Source: Lachnospiraceae bacterium (GTDB lineage Bacteria; Bacillota; Clostridia; Lachnospirales; Lachnospiraceae). From it: a stretch of 64,000 bases of DNA. Below, one piece after another: positions 51,142-61,883 of the stretch. Position 1 is the stretch's first letter; each line of letters begins with the position of its first letter. Position numbers and translations under genes: made by a program. Below the pieces are notes generated by a model. The model made no database searches. It was not told the DNA's origin and was given only the letters and a program-made list of their open reading frames with translations. The stretch covers positions 23,929-87,928 of the forward strand of contig SVDH01000007.1 in NCBI GenBank assembly GCA_015057865.1. The letters are read 5' to 3'.

Positions 51142-53415
51142 ATGAAGCTTGAAAAAGTAAAGAAATTAAGAAAAGGTCTTGTGATCGCGGTAGTTGCAGG
51201 CGTTGTAGTCTCACAGGCTGCTCCTGCGATTCATTCCGGTACAAGAGCACATGCAGGGGATGAGAACGAAGCGGATGATGCAGGGGTTATCCTGCAGGAA
51301 GAGGAGCTTCTGGCTGAGGAAAATGCGGAAGATGAACCGGAATTGCAGGCTTCTTCTGATGAGGAGGATACGGAAGATACATCCGATGAGACGGTCGCAG
51401 ATGGTTCTGATGAGAATGCCGATGTGACGACGCCGGAAGATGAGACGGATCCTGTCGATCCGACAGCAGATCCGACGACACCGGAAGACGGGACAGATCC
51501 TGCGGATCCGGCAGCAGATCCTACAGATCCGACGACACCGGAAGATGGGACAGATCCTGTTGATCCGACAGCAGATCCTACAGATCCGACGACACCGGAA
51601 GACGGAACGGATGTGACCGATCCGACGACGCCGGAAGATGGAACAGATCCTGCAGATCCGACAGAGCAGACAGAGGATCAGGATGATGCACAGACGGACG
51701 ATACAGATCCGGCAGAGCAGGCAGTCGAAATTGCCGAGACGGATTCAGCGCTGAAAGCAGCTTTGGAAGCGCAGGCGGAGAATGAAGCTGTGACGCAGGA
51801 GCTCGCAGAGAATCCCGTCAATGCGCCGGCATCTTATGAGCAGGATGAGGTCTGGTATCCGGTTCCGAGCGGTGAACTGGTTCCGTCACCTGTGATCTAT
51901 CGCGGCTTCCGTTTCTGGACCGTGGCAAAGGATTATGCATTTGCAACAGCAGACATCAATATCCTGGAAGAGAAGAACAGTTCTGCGCGTGCAGTCGGTA
52001 CACTTTCGAAGGATGCGCTTTGCTATGTATTAAAGAGCGAGGACGGCTGGTATTATGTAGAGTCCGGTGCGGTACGTGGCTTTGTTCAGACAGAAGATCT
52101 TGCCGTAGGGGAAGATGCGGATGCGCTGAAGGCTGTTTATGAAGGTCAGGCAGACATTGCTGCAGAGATCAGCGGAACAGAAGAGAGTATTGATACGGTT
52201 GCGCCGCTGGCTGAAGAATTGATTTCCAAGGATCAGAATGCAGCATTTGACTATTATCGCGCGACAGTATATCAGACCGTAGTAGAGAAGGATTATGCAT
52301 TGCCGGAACCGGCGATGGTGAACATCCGTGAGGATGCTTCAGAGAGCGGTCGTATTGTTGGCGTGCTGGGCGCAAACGGCATCTGCTATGTGATCGCGGA
52401 CCGTGACAATGACTGGGTTTATGTAGAGTCCGGTGATGTGCGTGGTTTTGTGAAGCATGATCAGCTTGTGATGGCGGATACCGCCGGAGATGATTCGATC
52501 CTGACAAAAGATGAAGAAGAGTACGCGACAGCATCTGAGTCCATCAAACCGGAAGAAAACCGGGCATTATATTATACATTGACATCGATCCGTTCGGGTG
52601 TTCCGGATGGTATGGAGCGCAGTTCGATCCTGCAGTACGCGTCCGAGTTTATCGGCAATCCGTATGTATGGGGCGGAACGAGCCTGACAAACGGTGCAGA
52701 CTGCTCCGGTTTTGTACAGAGTATTTTCGCACAGTATGGATATTCACTTCCGCGTACGGCGGCTGAGCAGTCACAGGTGGGCGAACAGATCGCAGTAGAG
52801 GATGCACAGCCGGGCGATCTGATCTTCTACGGAAGAGGCGGACATATCTATCACGTTGTGATCTATGCCGGTGATGGCCAGACGATAGAAGCGAAGTCCA
52901 GAAGAGCGGGTATCGTTGCTTCTGAAGTAAGTTATAATAATGCAGTCTGGGCAGTTCGGATCCTGGATGAAGATCAGGCAACACAGTTTGACATTCCTGA
53001 CGGGCTTGGCAGCGTTCATTCCTATATGGGATGGCAGAAGGTTACGATGAAGGGCAGCCAGCAGTATGCATTCCGTGAGTCAGCGGGCATGGCTTTTGAC
53101 CCGGAAGGATTCGGTGTAGTAGATAACCGCTATGTCATCGCATGTACGACGACATTTGGAAACATTGGCGATTATGTTGATTTCTATCAGGAAGACGGCA
53201 GCGTGATCCCGTGTATTATCGGTGACTTTAAAAACCAGAATGATGCAGGCTGCAACGCTTACGGGCATTTGAACGGCGATTGTATCATTGAGTTTGTTGT
53301 AGATCAAAACAGCTGGTATCACAGTGGACATGCAAATCCGGGTACTGCATCCTGTCATCCGGAATGGAGCCAGGATATCGTAAAGGCGGTTAATGTAGGA
53401 AGCTTCTACGACTGA
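51142..53415 (+). CDS. Secreted NlpC/P60 peptidoglycan endopeptidase with PDPT/TPEDGTD repeats and two SH3-like domains
   Basis: Signal peptide from 51142; NlpC/P60 FIGNPYVWGGTSLTNGADCSGFVQSIFAQYG...GHIYHVVIYAG. Confidence 0.9.
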   Translation: MKLEKVKKLRKGLVIAVVAGVVVSQAAPAIHSGTRAHAGDENEADDAGVILQEEELLAEENAEDEPELQASSDEEDTEDTSDETVADGSDENADVTTPEDETDPVDPTADPTTPEDGTDPADPAADPTDPTTPEDGTDPVDPTADPTDPTTPEDGTDVTDPTTPEDGTDPADPTEQTEDQDDAQTDDTDPAEQAVEIAETDSALKAALEAQAENEAVTQELAENPVNAPASYEQDEVWYPVPSGELVPSPVIYRGFRFWTVAKDYAFATADINILEEKNSSARAVGTLSKDALCYVLKSEDGWYYVESGAVRGFVQTEDLAVGEDADALKAVYEGQADIAAEISGTEESIDTVAPLAEELISKDQNAAFDYYRATVYQTVVEKDYALPEPAMVNIREDASESGRIVGVLGANGICYVIADRDNDWVYVESGDVRGFVKHDQLVMADTAGDDSILTKDEEEYATASESIKPEENRALYYTLTSIRSGVPDGMERSSILQYASEFIGNPYVWGGTSLTNGADCSGFVQSIFAQYGYSLPRTAAEQSQVGEQIAVEDAQPGDLIFYGRGGHIYHVVIYAGDGQTIEAKSRRAGIVASEVSYNNAVWAVRILDEDQATQFDIPDGLGSVHSYMGWQKVTMKGSQQYAFRESAGMAFDPEGFGVVDNRYVIACTTTFGNIGDYVDFYQEDGSVIPCIIGDFKNQNDAGCNAYGHLNGDCIIEFVVDQNSWYHSGHANPGTASCHPEWSQDIVKAVNVGSFYD
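51427..51672 (+). repeat. In-frame tandem repeat tract encoding DPTDPTTPEDGTD
   Basis: Repeated gatccgacgacaccggaagaygg-acagatcctg units. Confidence 0.85.
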
Positions 53416-53528
53416 TAAAAAGCAAAGAATCTGTTACACAGGAGGGGGTCACATGACCTCCTCTTTTGCATTTGATATACGTTTTAAAGAGTGGTATAAT
53501 CTAACTATCTTTTGTCTGGAGGTTTTTT

Positions 53529-54074
53529 ATGCGTATCGGAAACGGATATGATGTGCACCGCCTGGTAGAAAACAGGAAACTGATCATCGGCGGGGTGGAG
53601 ATTCCACATGAGAAGGGACTGGATGGTCATTCGGATGCGGACGTGCTTTTGCACGCGGTGATGGATGCGCTGCTTGGAGCGGCGGCACTCGGTGACATCG
53701 GCCTTCATTTTCCGGATACGGATGAGGCATTTAAGGGTGCGGACAGCAGAGCGCTGTTACGTAAGGTCGCGGATCTGGTCCGTGAGAAGGGATACTTTGT
53801 CGGTAATATTGACGCGACAGTGATCGCGCAGCGGCCGAAACTCCGCCCCTATATTCAGCAGATGGTAAAAAACATTGCAGAGGATCTGGAGATCTTAGAG
53901 GATCAGGTCAATGTAAAAGCGACGACAGAAGAGCGTCTTGGGTTTTCAGGAAGAGAAGAAGGGATCGCTGCAACGGCGGTCTGTCTTTTGAACAGCTTAT
54001 ATGAAGGGAGCTTTCCGGCAGCGGATAGCTTTATGGGCGGCACAGGATGTGCAGGGTGCCCGGGGAGAGAGTGA
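53529..54074 (+). CDS. ispF: 2-C-methyl-D-erythritol 2,4-cyclodiphosphate synthase
   Basis: [52 protein letters not shown]. Confidence 0.95.
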   Translation: MRIGNGYDVHRLVENRKLIIGGVEIPHEKGLDGHSDADVLLHAVMDALLGAAALGDIGLHFPDTDEAFKGADSRALLRKVADLVREKGYFVGNIDATVIAQRPKLRPYIQQMVKNIAEDLEILEDQVNVKATTEERLGFSGREEGIAATAVCLLNSLYEGSFPAADSFMGGTGCAGCPGRE

Positions 54075-55165
54075 TGACGAATTTCCAGGATATCATGAAC
54101 AAGTTTCAGGTAAATGGTGAGGTGACGGATGTACATCCGCTCGGACACGGCCATGTCAACCACACATTTGAAGTGGTTTGTGGCGGAGAGCATTATGTGG
54201 TGCAGGAAATCAACCACATTTTGTTCAAGTATCCGGTGGAGGTCGTAAATAATCAGTTCCTGGTGACCGAATACCTGAGAGAAAAGATTGCGGCAGAAGG
54301 CGGAGATCCTGACCGTGAGACACTGACATTTCTTCGGACGAAGGATGAGAACCAGCTTCTGCAGACGGAAGACGGCGCGTATTACAGAGTGTATCGGATG
54401 ATCGAGCAGGGTGTTGAGGCTGCGAAGCCATCGACGAAGGATGAAGTATATGAAGCGGCAGCGGTCGTTGGTCTGTTCCAGCATCGCCTGATCGGATTTG
54501 ATGAGTCACAGCTTTCCTATACGTTCCCGCGGCTGCACGATATGCAGAAGTGTATCAGGCGCCTTTTGGATGCGCTGCGCGCGGACATCTGTTCCCGTAC
54601 GGCGGATTGTCAGGAGCAGATCCGTTTTGTTCTGGACCGTTCCGAACAGCTGCATGAGATCAGTGCAGGGTTAGAGAGCGGTAAAATCCCGCGTCGTGTG
54701 GCACATAACGATGCAGGATATACGAATGTCCTTTTGGATGAGGAGACCGGAAAGGCAATCTGTATGCTGGATCTGGATACGGTAATGCCGGGAAGTTCTC
54801 TGTATGATTTTGGCGAGCTCGTACGTGCGGGTGCTGCGACGGTTACAGAGTATGATAAGAGCGGCGATGTAGAGCTGAATCTGGATTTTTACCGGTCAAC
54901 ACTGGAAGGTTATCTGAAATATATGGGGCACCATCTGACAAACAGAGAAAAGGAGCTTTTGTCCTATTCTGTCTGGCTGATGGCAATGGAAAAGGGAATC
55001 AATTATCTTTCGGATTACCTGGAAGGTGACCGCAATATTCGTGATTTTTCCGAAGAAAAACAGAATCTTTTTGCAACGGTGAATCAGTTTTATCTTGTGC
55101 TTGATATCGAGGATAAGATGGATCAGATGCAGGAGATCGTTAAGGAGGTAGGAATGAGCTTATGA
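54074..55165 (+). CDS. Aminoglycoside phosphotransferase-fold kinase (N-acetylhexosamine kinase-like)
   Basis: [49 protein letters not shown] overlap with ispF stop. Confidence 0.82.
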   Translation: MTNFQDIMNKFQVNGEVTDVHPLGHGHVNHTFEVVCGGEHYVVQEINHILFKYPVEVVNNQFLVTEYLREKIAAEGGDPDRETLTFLRTKDENQLLQTEDGAYYRVYRMIEQGVEAAKPSTKDEVYEAAAVVGLFQHRLIGFDESQLSYTFPRLHDMQKCIRRLLDALRADICSRTADCQEQIRFVLDRSEQLHEISAGLESGKIPRRVAHNDAGYTNVLLDEETGKAICMLDLDTVMPGSSLYDFGELVRAGAATVTEYDKSGDVELNLDFYRSTLEGYLKYMGHHLTNREKELLSYSVWLMAMEKGINYLSDYLEGDRNIRDFSEEKQNLFATVNQFYLVLDIEDKMDQMQEIVKEVGMSL

Positions 55166-56565
55166 AGCTTTATAATACATTGACAAAAAGAGAAGAAGAG
55201 TTTAAACCGATCGAGGAAGGGAAGGTTCGGATGTATGTATGCGGACCAACCGTTTATAATCTGATCCATATCGGGAATGCGCGTCCGATGATCCTGTTTG
55301 ATACGGTACGCCGCTATTTTGAATACAAGGGATATGAGGTCAGCTATGTATCAAACTTTACGGATGTTGACGATAAGATCATTGCCAAAGCGATCGAGGA
55401 AGGCAGCACATCCGAAGAAGTGGCAGAGCGTTATATCGAAGAGTGCAAAAAGGATATGGCAGCGATGAATGTGCGTCCGGCGACGGTCCATCCGCGCGCA
55501 ACGCAGGAGATCGACGGCATGATCGAGATGATCCGAACGTTGATCGATAAGGGCTATGCCTATCCGGCAGAAGACGGTACGGTTTACTTCAGGACTAGAA
55601 AGTTTGACGGATACGGAAAGCTTTCCCATAAAAACATCGATGATCTTGAGGGCGGACACAGAAGCATTCAGGTTACAGGTAATCTCAAAGAAGATCCGCT
55701 GGATTTTGTATTGTGGAAGCCGAAAAAAGAAGGAGAGCCGTATTGGGAGTCTCCGTGGTGTCAGGGGCGCCCCGGCTGGCATATCGAGTGCTCTGTTATG
55801 AGCAAAAAATATCTCGGGGATGAGATCGATATCCATGCAGGCGGGGAGGACCTCGTTTTTCCGCATCATGAGAATGAGATCGCGCAGAGCGAGGCGGCCA
55901 ATGGCAAACCGTTTGCGCATTACTGGATGCATAATGCATTCTTAAATATTGATAACAAAAAAATGTCCAAATCACTGGGCAATTTCTTTACCGTTCGTGA
56001 CATTCAGGAGAAGTATGATCTGCAGGTGCTGCGGTTCTTTATGATCTCGGCACATTACAGAAGCCCGTTGAACTTCAGTGACGAGCTGATGGAAGCGGCA
56101 AAGAACGGTCTGGAGCGTATTCTGAATGCGGCGGATATGCTGCGTCGTCATATGGAAAAGCCGGAAGATGCACTGCTTGAAGGAGAAGCAGAGGTACTTG
56201 CCGGAACGGATGCGTTCGTCGGGAAATTTGAAGCCTCCATGGAAGATGATTTTAATACAGCAGATGCGGTTTCTGCCGTATTTGAACTGGTAAAATACAT
56301 TAACACTTCACTGAAAGAGGATTCCTCCCGTGCGTTGGCGGAAGGATTCTATCAGAAGCTTCAGATGCTTTGTGATATCCTGGGGATCATCATTGAGCGT
56401 AAGGAAGAAGTGCTGGATGAGGAGATCGAGGCACTGATCGCCGCACGCCAGGAAGCGCGGAAAGCAAAGGACTTTGCAAAGGCGGATGAGATCAGAGATA
56501 AGCTTAAGGATATGGGCATTCTTCTGAAAGACACGCGGGAAGGCGTTACATGGACGCGCGCTTAG
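55162..56565 (+). CDS. cysS: Cysteinyl-tRNA synthetase
   Basis: [38 protein letters not shown]. Confidence 0.96.
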   Translation: MKLYNTLTKREEEFKPIEEGKVRMYVCGPTVYNLIHIGNARPMILFDTVRRYFEYKGYEVSYVSNFTDVDDKIIAKAIEEGSTSEEVAERYIEECKKDMAAMNVRPATVHPRATQEIDGMIEMIRTLIDKGYAYPAEDGTVYFRTRKFDGYGKLSHKNIDDLEGGHRSIQVTGNLKEDPLDFVLWKPKKEGEPYWESPWCQGRPGWHIECSVMSKKYLGDEIDIHAGGEDLVFPHHENEIAQSEAANGKPFAHYWMHNAFLNIDNKKMSKSLGNFFTVRDIQEKYDLQVLRFFMISAHYRSPLNFSDELMEAAKNGLERILNAADMLRRHMEKPEDALLEGEAEVLAGTDAFVGKFEASMEDDFNTADAVSAVFELVKYINTSLKEDSSRALAEGFYQKLQMLCDILGIIIERKEEVLDEEIEALIAARQEARKAKDFAKADEIRDKLKDMGILLKDTREGVTWTRA

Positions 56566-57032
56566 AAAAAAAGGCAGGAATCTCTGCAGCCGGCATACGT
56601 GCATTTTACGGATTGCCGAAGCAGGATATCCACAGCTATTCACCGTTGGCGCTGGCGTATATCGGTGACAGTATTTATGATCTGACGATCCGGACGATGG
56701 TGGTGGAACGTGGAAATACGAGTGCGAACCGCCTGCATTATCAGACGAGCCGTCTGGTGCGGGCACATGCACAGTCCGCGATGATGGCATATCTGATGCC
56801 GGAGCTGACGGATGAGGAGACTGCTGTATACAAGCGTGGCCGCAATGCCAAGTCCTATACCATGGCGAAAAACGCGACAGTGGCGGATTACAGACGGGCA
56901 ACCGGATTTGAGGCGCTGATGGGGTGGCTGTATCTGACGGATCAGACAGAGCGGATGCTTTCGCTGATTAAGATCGGACTTTCAGGCTATCAGAGAGAAA
57001 TGCAGGAAGCAAAAGGGCCTAAGAAGCAGTAG
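56550..57032 (+). CDS. mrnC: Mini-ribonuclease III
   Basis: [41 protein letters not shown]. Confidence 0.93.
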   Translation: MDARLEKKAGISAAGIRAFYGLPKQDIHSYSPLALAYIGDSIYDLTIRTMVVERGNTSANRLHYQTSRLVRAHAQSAMMAYLMPELTDEETAVYKRGRNAKSYTMAKNATVADYRRATGFEALMGWLYLTDQTERMLSLIKIGLSGYQREMQEAKGPKKQ

Positions 57033-57047
57033 CCGGGGAGAGCTTAA

Positions 57048-57782
57048 ATGGCGCAGATTGAGGGTAGAAATGCAGTGCTGGAGGCACTGCGTGCAGATAA
57101 GACAATTGAAAAGATTTTTCTTCTGGACGGGTGTCAGGATGGGCCCGTCCGAACGATTTTTCGGGAAGCAAAAAAAAGAGAAGTCCGGGTTGATTTTGTC
57201 AAAAAGGAACGTTTAAACCAGATTTCAGAAACAGGGAAGCATCAGGGCGTGATCGCGATCGCGGCAGAGGAGAAGTATTACACGGTGGATGATATTCTCG
57301 CGATCGCCGAAGAGAAGGGCGAAGCGCCGTTTTTGATCCTGCTTGACGGGATCGAGGATCCGCATAACCTGGGGGCGATCATTCGGACTGCAAATCTGGC
57401 CGGTGCGCACGGTGTGATCATCCCGAAACGCCGGGCGGTTGGCCTGACTTCTATTGTGGCAAAGGCTTCGGCAGGTGCGATCCACTATACACCGGTCGCA
57501 AAAGTGACCAACATGACCGCAACGATCCAGGAATTAAAAAAGAAAGGGATCTGGTTTGTCTGTGCGGCAATGGACGGTCCTGTAATGTATGAACAGAACC
57601 TGACAGGCCCGATCGGTCTCGTGATCGGAAATGAAGGAGAGGGTGTGAGCCGGCTGGTCAGAGAAAACTGCGACCTGACAGCAGCGATTCCGATGCAGGG
57701 TGATATTGATTCTTTGAATGCGTCAGTAGCAGCCGGCGTGCTCTGTTATGAGATCGTCAGACAGAGAAGAACAGAAAAGTAA
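57048..57782 (+). CDS. rlmB: 23S rRNA (guanosine-2'-O-)-methyltransferase RlmB
   Basis: EGRNAVLEAL; LLDGIEDPHNLGAIIRTANLAGAHG; IPMQGDIDSLNASVAAGVLCYE. Confidence 0.93.
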   Translation: MAQIEGRNAVLEALRADKTIEKIFLLDGCQDGPVRTIFREAKKREVRVDFVKKERLNQISETGKHQGVIAIAAEEKYYTVDDILAIAEEKGEAPFLILLDGIEDPHNLGAIIRTANLAGAHGVIIPKRRAVGLTSIVAKASAGAIHYTPVAKVTNMTATIQELKKKGIWFVCAAMDGPVMYEQNLTGPIGLVIGNEGEGVSRLVRENCDLTAAIPMQGDIDSLNASVAAGVLCYEIVRQRRTEK

Positions 57783-57812
57783 CATTGATTTACGAGAGAT
57801 AGGAGAACGCGT

Positions 57813-58436
57813 ATGTCCCTGCTTTATGAGGAGACGGACGAAGAATTATTAAAGCGTTACCAAAATGGGGAAACACAGTTGGCCGATGTCCTTCTGGACC
57901 GTTATAAGAATCTCGTCAGAAAAAAGGCGAATACGCTCTTTTTATTTGGCGGAGATACGGATGATCTGATCCAGGAAGGGATGATCGGCCTTTTTAAGGC
58001 CATTCAGAACTACGAAAGCGGAAAAGGAACGTTTTTTCAATTTGCGCAAATGTGCATGAATCATCAGATGTATGATGCGATCGAGGCAGCGGCGCGAAAA
58101 AAGCACAGTCCTTTAAACAGCTATGTTTCATTCCCGGATGAAGAGGGCGGAAACGGTACGCCTAAGAATCTTGAGGGAGAATGGACCTCAGCAGGGGAAT
58201 GGAGCGCATCGGATACGACGGATCCGGCACAGATTCTGATCGATCGGGAATCCGTAAAGATTACGTTGGAGGAGATCCGGAGCAGTCTAAGCAAGATGGA
58301 ACTGGCAGTTCTGACGGACTATCTGGACGGATTGAACTACCGGCAGATCGCAGAAAAGATGGAAAAATCACCGAAGGTCATTGACAATGCGCTGCAGCGC
58401 ATCCGCGCGAAAGTGCAGAAGGTGGTGCAAGGGTAG
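57813..58436 (+). CDS. RNA polymerase sigma factor, SigH-like
   Basis: DTDDLIQEGMIGLFKAIQNYESGKGTFFQFAQMCM; region 4 HTH; position after rlmB. Confidence 0.85.
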   Translation: MSLLYEETDEELLKRYQNGETQLADVLLDRYKNLVRKKANTLFLFGGDTDDLIQEGMIGLFKAIQNYESGKGTFFQFAQMCMNHQMYDAIEAAARKKHSPLNSYVSFPDEEGGNGTPKNLEGEWTSAGEWSASDTTDPAQILIDRESVKITLEEIRSSLSKMELAVLTDYLDGLNYRQIAEKMEKSPKVIDNALQRIRAKVQKVVQG

Positions 58437-58456
58437 TATTACAGGAGATCTTAAAG

Positions 58457-59464
58457 ATGCAGGATAAAGAACAATTACAGGGCGCCCTGGGCGAAGTCAA
58501 TCGTCAGATCGTTCATCTGATGGAGCGGAAAATGGAATTATTGCATACGAGCACGGCGTTTGGTACGGATGACGAGATCTCCCTGCCGGGCAGGCTTTAT
58601 GCGGCATATATGAAATCGGTTGAAGACCGCAGAGAGCCTGTAGAGAACCCGACTGTTGTTTACCAGGGTGAGCCCGGAGCATACAGTGAGCTGGCGGCAA
58701 TAGACTTTTTCGGAAAAGATGTTAAGGCGGTTGGTTTGTATCAGTTTGAGGATACGTTTGAAGCGCTTTATAAAGGCGAGGCTGACTATGCGATCCTGCC
58801 GATTGAGAATTCTTCGACCGGCGCGATCCGTCAGGTCTATGATCTTTTGGCGCAGTACAATTATTACTTTGTCGGCGAAACGACTGTTGAAGTGACTCAT
58901 GCACTGATGGGGCTGCCGGGCAGTACACTTGACGGGATAGAAAAGGTGTATTCACATGAACAGGGGCTGTTTCAGTGCGAAGCGTATCTGAATGCACATT
59001 CGGACTGGAAAAAGATTCCGCAGGCAGATACAGCCGGCAGTGCAAAAATGGTTGCCGAGCAGCAGGATATCAAAAAGGCCGCGATCTGTTCCCCGCATGC
59101 AGGCGAGATTTACGGCCTGGTTCCTCTGGCGCTTGGAATCAATTCCAACAGCCGGAATACGACAAGATTTGTTGTGGTGTCGCCGAAGATGGAACTTAGG
59201 AGCGGCAGAGATAAGATCTGCGTATCATTGACGACAACACATGAATCCGGATCGCTGCATGATATCTTGACGGTATTTGCAGTGCATGGGATCAACCTGG
59301 TGCGTCTGGAGTCACGGCCGATTCCGGAGCATAACTGGGAATATATGTTTTTCATAGAGTTTAACGGGGACCTGATCGCACCCGAGCTTGACCAGGTCAT
59401 TCACGAGCTGTCGCTGATGACCGGGGACTTAAGAGTGCTGGGGAATTTTAAGTCAAACTTGTAA
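58457..59464 (+). CDS. pheA: Prephenate dehydratase (short chorismate-mutase-like N-terminus)
   Basis: VVYQGEPGAYSELAAIDFFG; ILPIENSSTGAI; ACT domain ESRPIPEHNWEYMFFIEFNGD. Confidence 0.92.
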   Translation: MQDKEQLQGALGEVNRQIVHLMERKMELLHTSTAFGTDDEISLPGRLYAAYMKSVEDRREPVENPTVVYQGEPGAYSELAAIDFFGKDVKAVGLYQFEDTFEALYKGEADYAILPIENSSTGAIRQVYDLLAQYNYYFVGETTVEVTHALMGLPGSTLDGIEKVYSHEQGLFQCEAYLNAHSDWKKIPQADTAGSAKMVAEQQDIKKAAICSPHAGEIYGLVPLALGINSNSRNTTRFVVVSPKMELRSGRDKICVSLTTTHESGSLHDILTVFAVHGINLVRLESRPIPEHNWEYMFFIEFNGDLIAPELDQVIHELSLMTGDLRVLGNFKSNL

Positions 59465-59592
59465 AAGGATAAGGTTATGCATAAGCGACGAGCTGCTCCG
59501 TTTTTTCAAAGCTCCCGCAGCTCTAACGCAACTTCGGATTTCGGACGATCGTCCTTCATCCTCATTTCCGTTGCCCTTCGATAAAAAAGAAA

Positions 59593-59616
59593 AAAACAGA
59601 TGCAAGCATCTGTTTT
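59593..59616 (-). terminator. Terminator of tRNA-Thr transcript (bidirectional appearance)
   Basis: AAAACAGATGC-AA-GCATCTGTTTT. Confidence 0.7.
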
Positions 59617-59647
59617 TTCTTCCATATCTCAGGAGCTTATGCGCTAA

Positions 59648-59720
59648 AGCTGATGACGGGAATCGAACCCGTGACCTCCGCACTACCAATGCGACGCACT
59701 ACCGACTGTGCTACATCAGC
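59648..59720 (-). tRNA. tRNA-Thr(GGT)
   Basis: Minus strand GCTGATGTAGCACAGTCGGTAGTGCGTCGCATTGGTAGTGCGGAGGTCACGGGTTCGATTCCCGTCATCAGC; anticodon loop TTGGTAG. Confidence 0.92.
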
Positions 59721-59795
59721 TTGTGGCTTTCGCCGACTTACAAACTATACTATAGAAACCAGTTTGTGTCAATCAGAAAATGGTGGGAGATAAAT

Positions 59796-60341
59796 ATGTT
59801 TTCATTTAGAAAAAAAACAACCGAAAAGAAAGAGATGCCGTTTTATGCAGAAGCGCTGGAAATCTGTTTTCATCCTGTCTACACGCAGAGTCCGATGATC
59901 TATCTGATGACAAAGAGCGAGGAGACGCGCGTGCAGTTCCTGGCGTTTGAGTTTGGCAGCATGGATGTTTATTTTGACCGGTTTGAGGATCCTAGGAGTA
60001 TCCGGACGCGCTGGGAGAATGTCAGTCTGTTTGAAGATTATATGAAAGACAGAGAAGGACTGCTGGCAGATCCGGAGAAGACGAAGACTTTGACAGAGCA
60101 TGTGGATCTGCTTTTTAAAAAGGTACTGGCCGGTGCGAATGACATGTCGCTTGATGATAAGATGAACATGGTCTTATATAATGCGAAGGGCTTTTTGGGG
60201 ATGGAGCCGCGAGCCAGAAAGAAAGGCCGGCTTGATCAGCTGAAAGAAGCGTGGGCGCGCTGTGAGGCAGATGCCAATGAATATCTGGCGGATCGGGAGG
60301 CGTTTCTTGCGCGTGTTGCCCGGGAAACAGAGGAAAAATGA
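59796..60341 (+). CDS. Hypothetical protein
   Basis: Start at MFSFRKKTTEKKEM; the upstream part of the track ORF crosses antisense tRNA-Thr and is not coding. Confidence 0.6.
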   Translation: MFSFRKKTTEKKEMPFYAEALEICFHPVYTQSPMIYLMTKSEETRVQFLAFEFGSMDVYFDRFEDPRSIRTRWENVSLFEDYMKDREGLLADPEKTKTLTEHVDLLFKKVLAGANDMSLDDKMNMVLYNAKGFLGMEPRARKKGRLDQLKEAWARCEADANEYLADREAFLARVARETEEK

Positions 60342-60365
60342 GGAATTCCTTTGACGTAGCTCCGC

Positions 60366-60386
60366 GTATCGTATAAAATATACGAT
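60366..60386. promoter_or_regulatory. Perfect dyad/hairpin upstream of the LVIVD-like gene
   Basis: TATCGTATA-AAA-TATACGATA nested inside AGCTCC...GGAGCT; T-rich 3' side. Confidence 0.55.
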
Positions 60387-60442
60387 ATATGGAGCTTTAT
60401 TCATGTATTGAATTAAAATTATAATATAAGGAGGAATGTTGT

Positions 60443-61861
60443 ATGGCAGATATGTTCTATGCAAAAGGTCCGGGCAACAACGGTTATATTAAGAACCTGG
60501 AAGTGCTTGACTTTAACAACCTTGACGGCAACTGCGGCATGTTCCAGATGCAGCTGTACAAGACTTCCGAAGGGAAGTATTACCTGTACGGCTCCTGCTT
60601 TGGCGGCACACAGAACGGCGTTATGATCTCTGAGGTTACAGATCCGGAGCATACCCGTTTTGTAAAGCATTTTCAGCTGCTTGATCCGGAGGAATATCCG
60701 ACAACCTCTACACCGAAAGTACAGGTGGCAGATGATCTTCTGATCTGTGCAATGACAGCCGGATCCGGCCCTGGTGCGCTGGTGGAGCAGTCAGAGCTGA
60801 TGAACATGAAGTGTGAGGTTGGTATCCGTATCTACTCCCTGAAGGAAGATCCGGAAAATCCGAAGTTCTTAGGCTATTGGGACTGCGGTGTACCGCATTC
60901 GATCGGTGTGCATCGTTTTATGTATAATGGCGGACCTTACTGTTATCTTTCCTGCGAGCATGAGCGTATGGAAGGCATGATCGTCCGTGTCGTTGATATT
61001 TCAGATCCGGCCAATCCGAAGGAAGTCGGCAACTGGTGGTCTCCGGAGCAGTTCGTAGACGGATATCCGGGCAGAACGGTAGATCATCATGCAGCACATG
61101 TACCGTCCTTCATGGATAAGGGCTGGATGCATGGACCGCCATTCCGCAGAGATGACGGCATCATGTTCTGCGGCTATTGCGGAGACGGTCTGTATGTACT
61201 GGATGCGACAGATGTAACGAGGATCAAATGTCTGGGACAGCTTAAACTGCAGCCGACCTTCTCGTCCCGTCTGGCAGGCGCACGTACACATACGGCATTA
61301 CCGCTTCCGGGCAGAGATCTTTGTGTAGTAACAAATGAGGGTGAACGCTTCCAGTTCTTCCCGCCGGGATCGATCGAGGATGCACAGGCGATGAACAACA
61401 TCCATATGGTTGACGTCAGAGATCCTTCCAACCCGGTGCTGATCGCGGAATTCCCGTATCCGGAAGTTCCGGAGGATTTCCCGTATCCGAACTTCAATGT
61501 CATGAACCTCGGATGCCAGGGACCGTTCGGACCGCACAATGTGCATGAGCCGATGAGTAACAAACCCTGGCTTGAGCAGAGTAATGCGCTGGTATATAAC
61601 TGCTACTTTGCAGCAGGACTTCGGATCTACGATGTCAGGGATCAGTATTATATCAAAGAGGTTGCTTATTTCATTCCGCCAAATCCGAACAAGACACCGG
61701 AAGAGTCCTATTTCAAGGGCTTCCCGGGACCGCGTAATGCAGTGACAGAAGATTGCTGCGTAGACGATCGCGGTTACATCTATGTAACATGTCTGGATGA
61801 CGGATTCTATGTATTGAAGCGTACCGGTAAAGCGGCAGAGATTCCGGCTGTCATGGAGTAA
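60443..61861 (+). CDS. LVIVD-repeat-like beta-propeller protein of unknown function
   Basis: 472 aa; repeated VRVVDISDPANPKEVG, MVDVRDPSNPVLIAEF, LRIYDVRDQYYIKEVAYF units; no signal peptide. Confidence 0.7.
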   Translation: MADMFYAKGPGNNGYIKNLEVLDFNNLDGNCGMFQMQLYKTSEGKYYLYGSCFGGTQNGVMISEVTDPEHTRFVKHFQLLDPEEYPTTSTPKVQVADDLLICAMTAGSGPGALVEQSELMNMKCEVGIRIYSLKEDPENPKFLGYWDCGVPHSIGVHRFMYNGGPYCYLSCEHERMEGMIVRVVDISDPANPKEVGNWWSPEQFVDGYPGRTVDHHAAHVPSFMDKGWMHGPPFRRDDGIMFCGYCGDGLYVLDATDVTRIKCLGQLKLQPTFSSRLAGARTHTALPLPGRDLCVVTNEGERFQFFPPGSIEDAQAMNNIHMVDVRDPSNPVLIAEFPYPEVPEDFPYPNFNVMNLGCQGPFGPHNVHEPMSNKPWLEQSNALVYNCYFAAGLRIYDVRDQYYIKEVAYFIPPNPNKTPEESYFKGFPGPRNAVTEDCCVDDRGYIYVTCLDDGFYVLKRTGKAAEIPAVME

Positions 61862-61883
61862 TAGTAATATCAGTAAATAATAA

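Noticed and set aside
59571-59795. N-terminal extension of the 60341-ending ORF (MPFDKKEKNRCKHLFFLPYLRSLCAKADDGNRTRDLRTTNATHY...)
   Set aside because: Typical spurious translation of antisense tRNA; the real start is ATG 59796.
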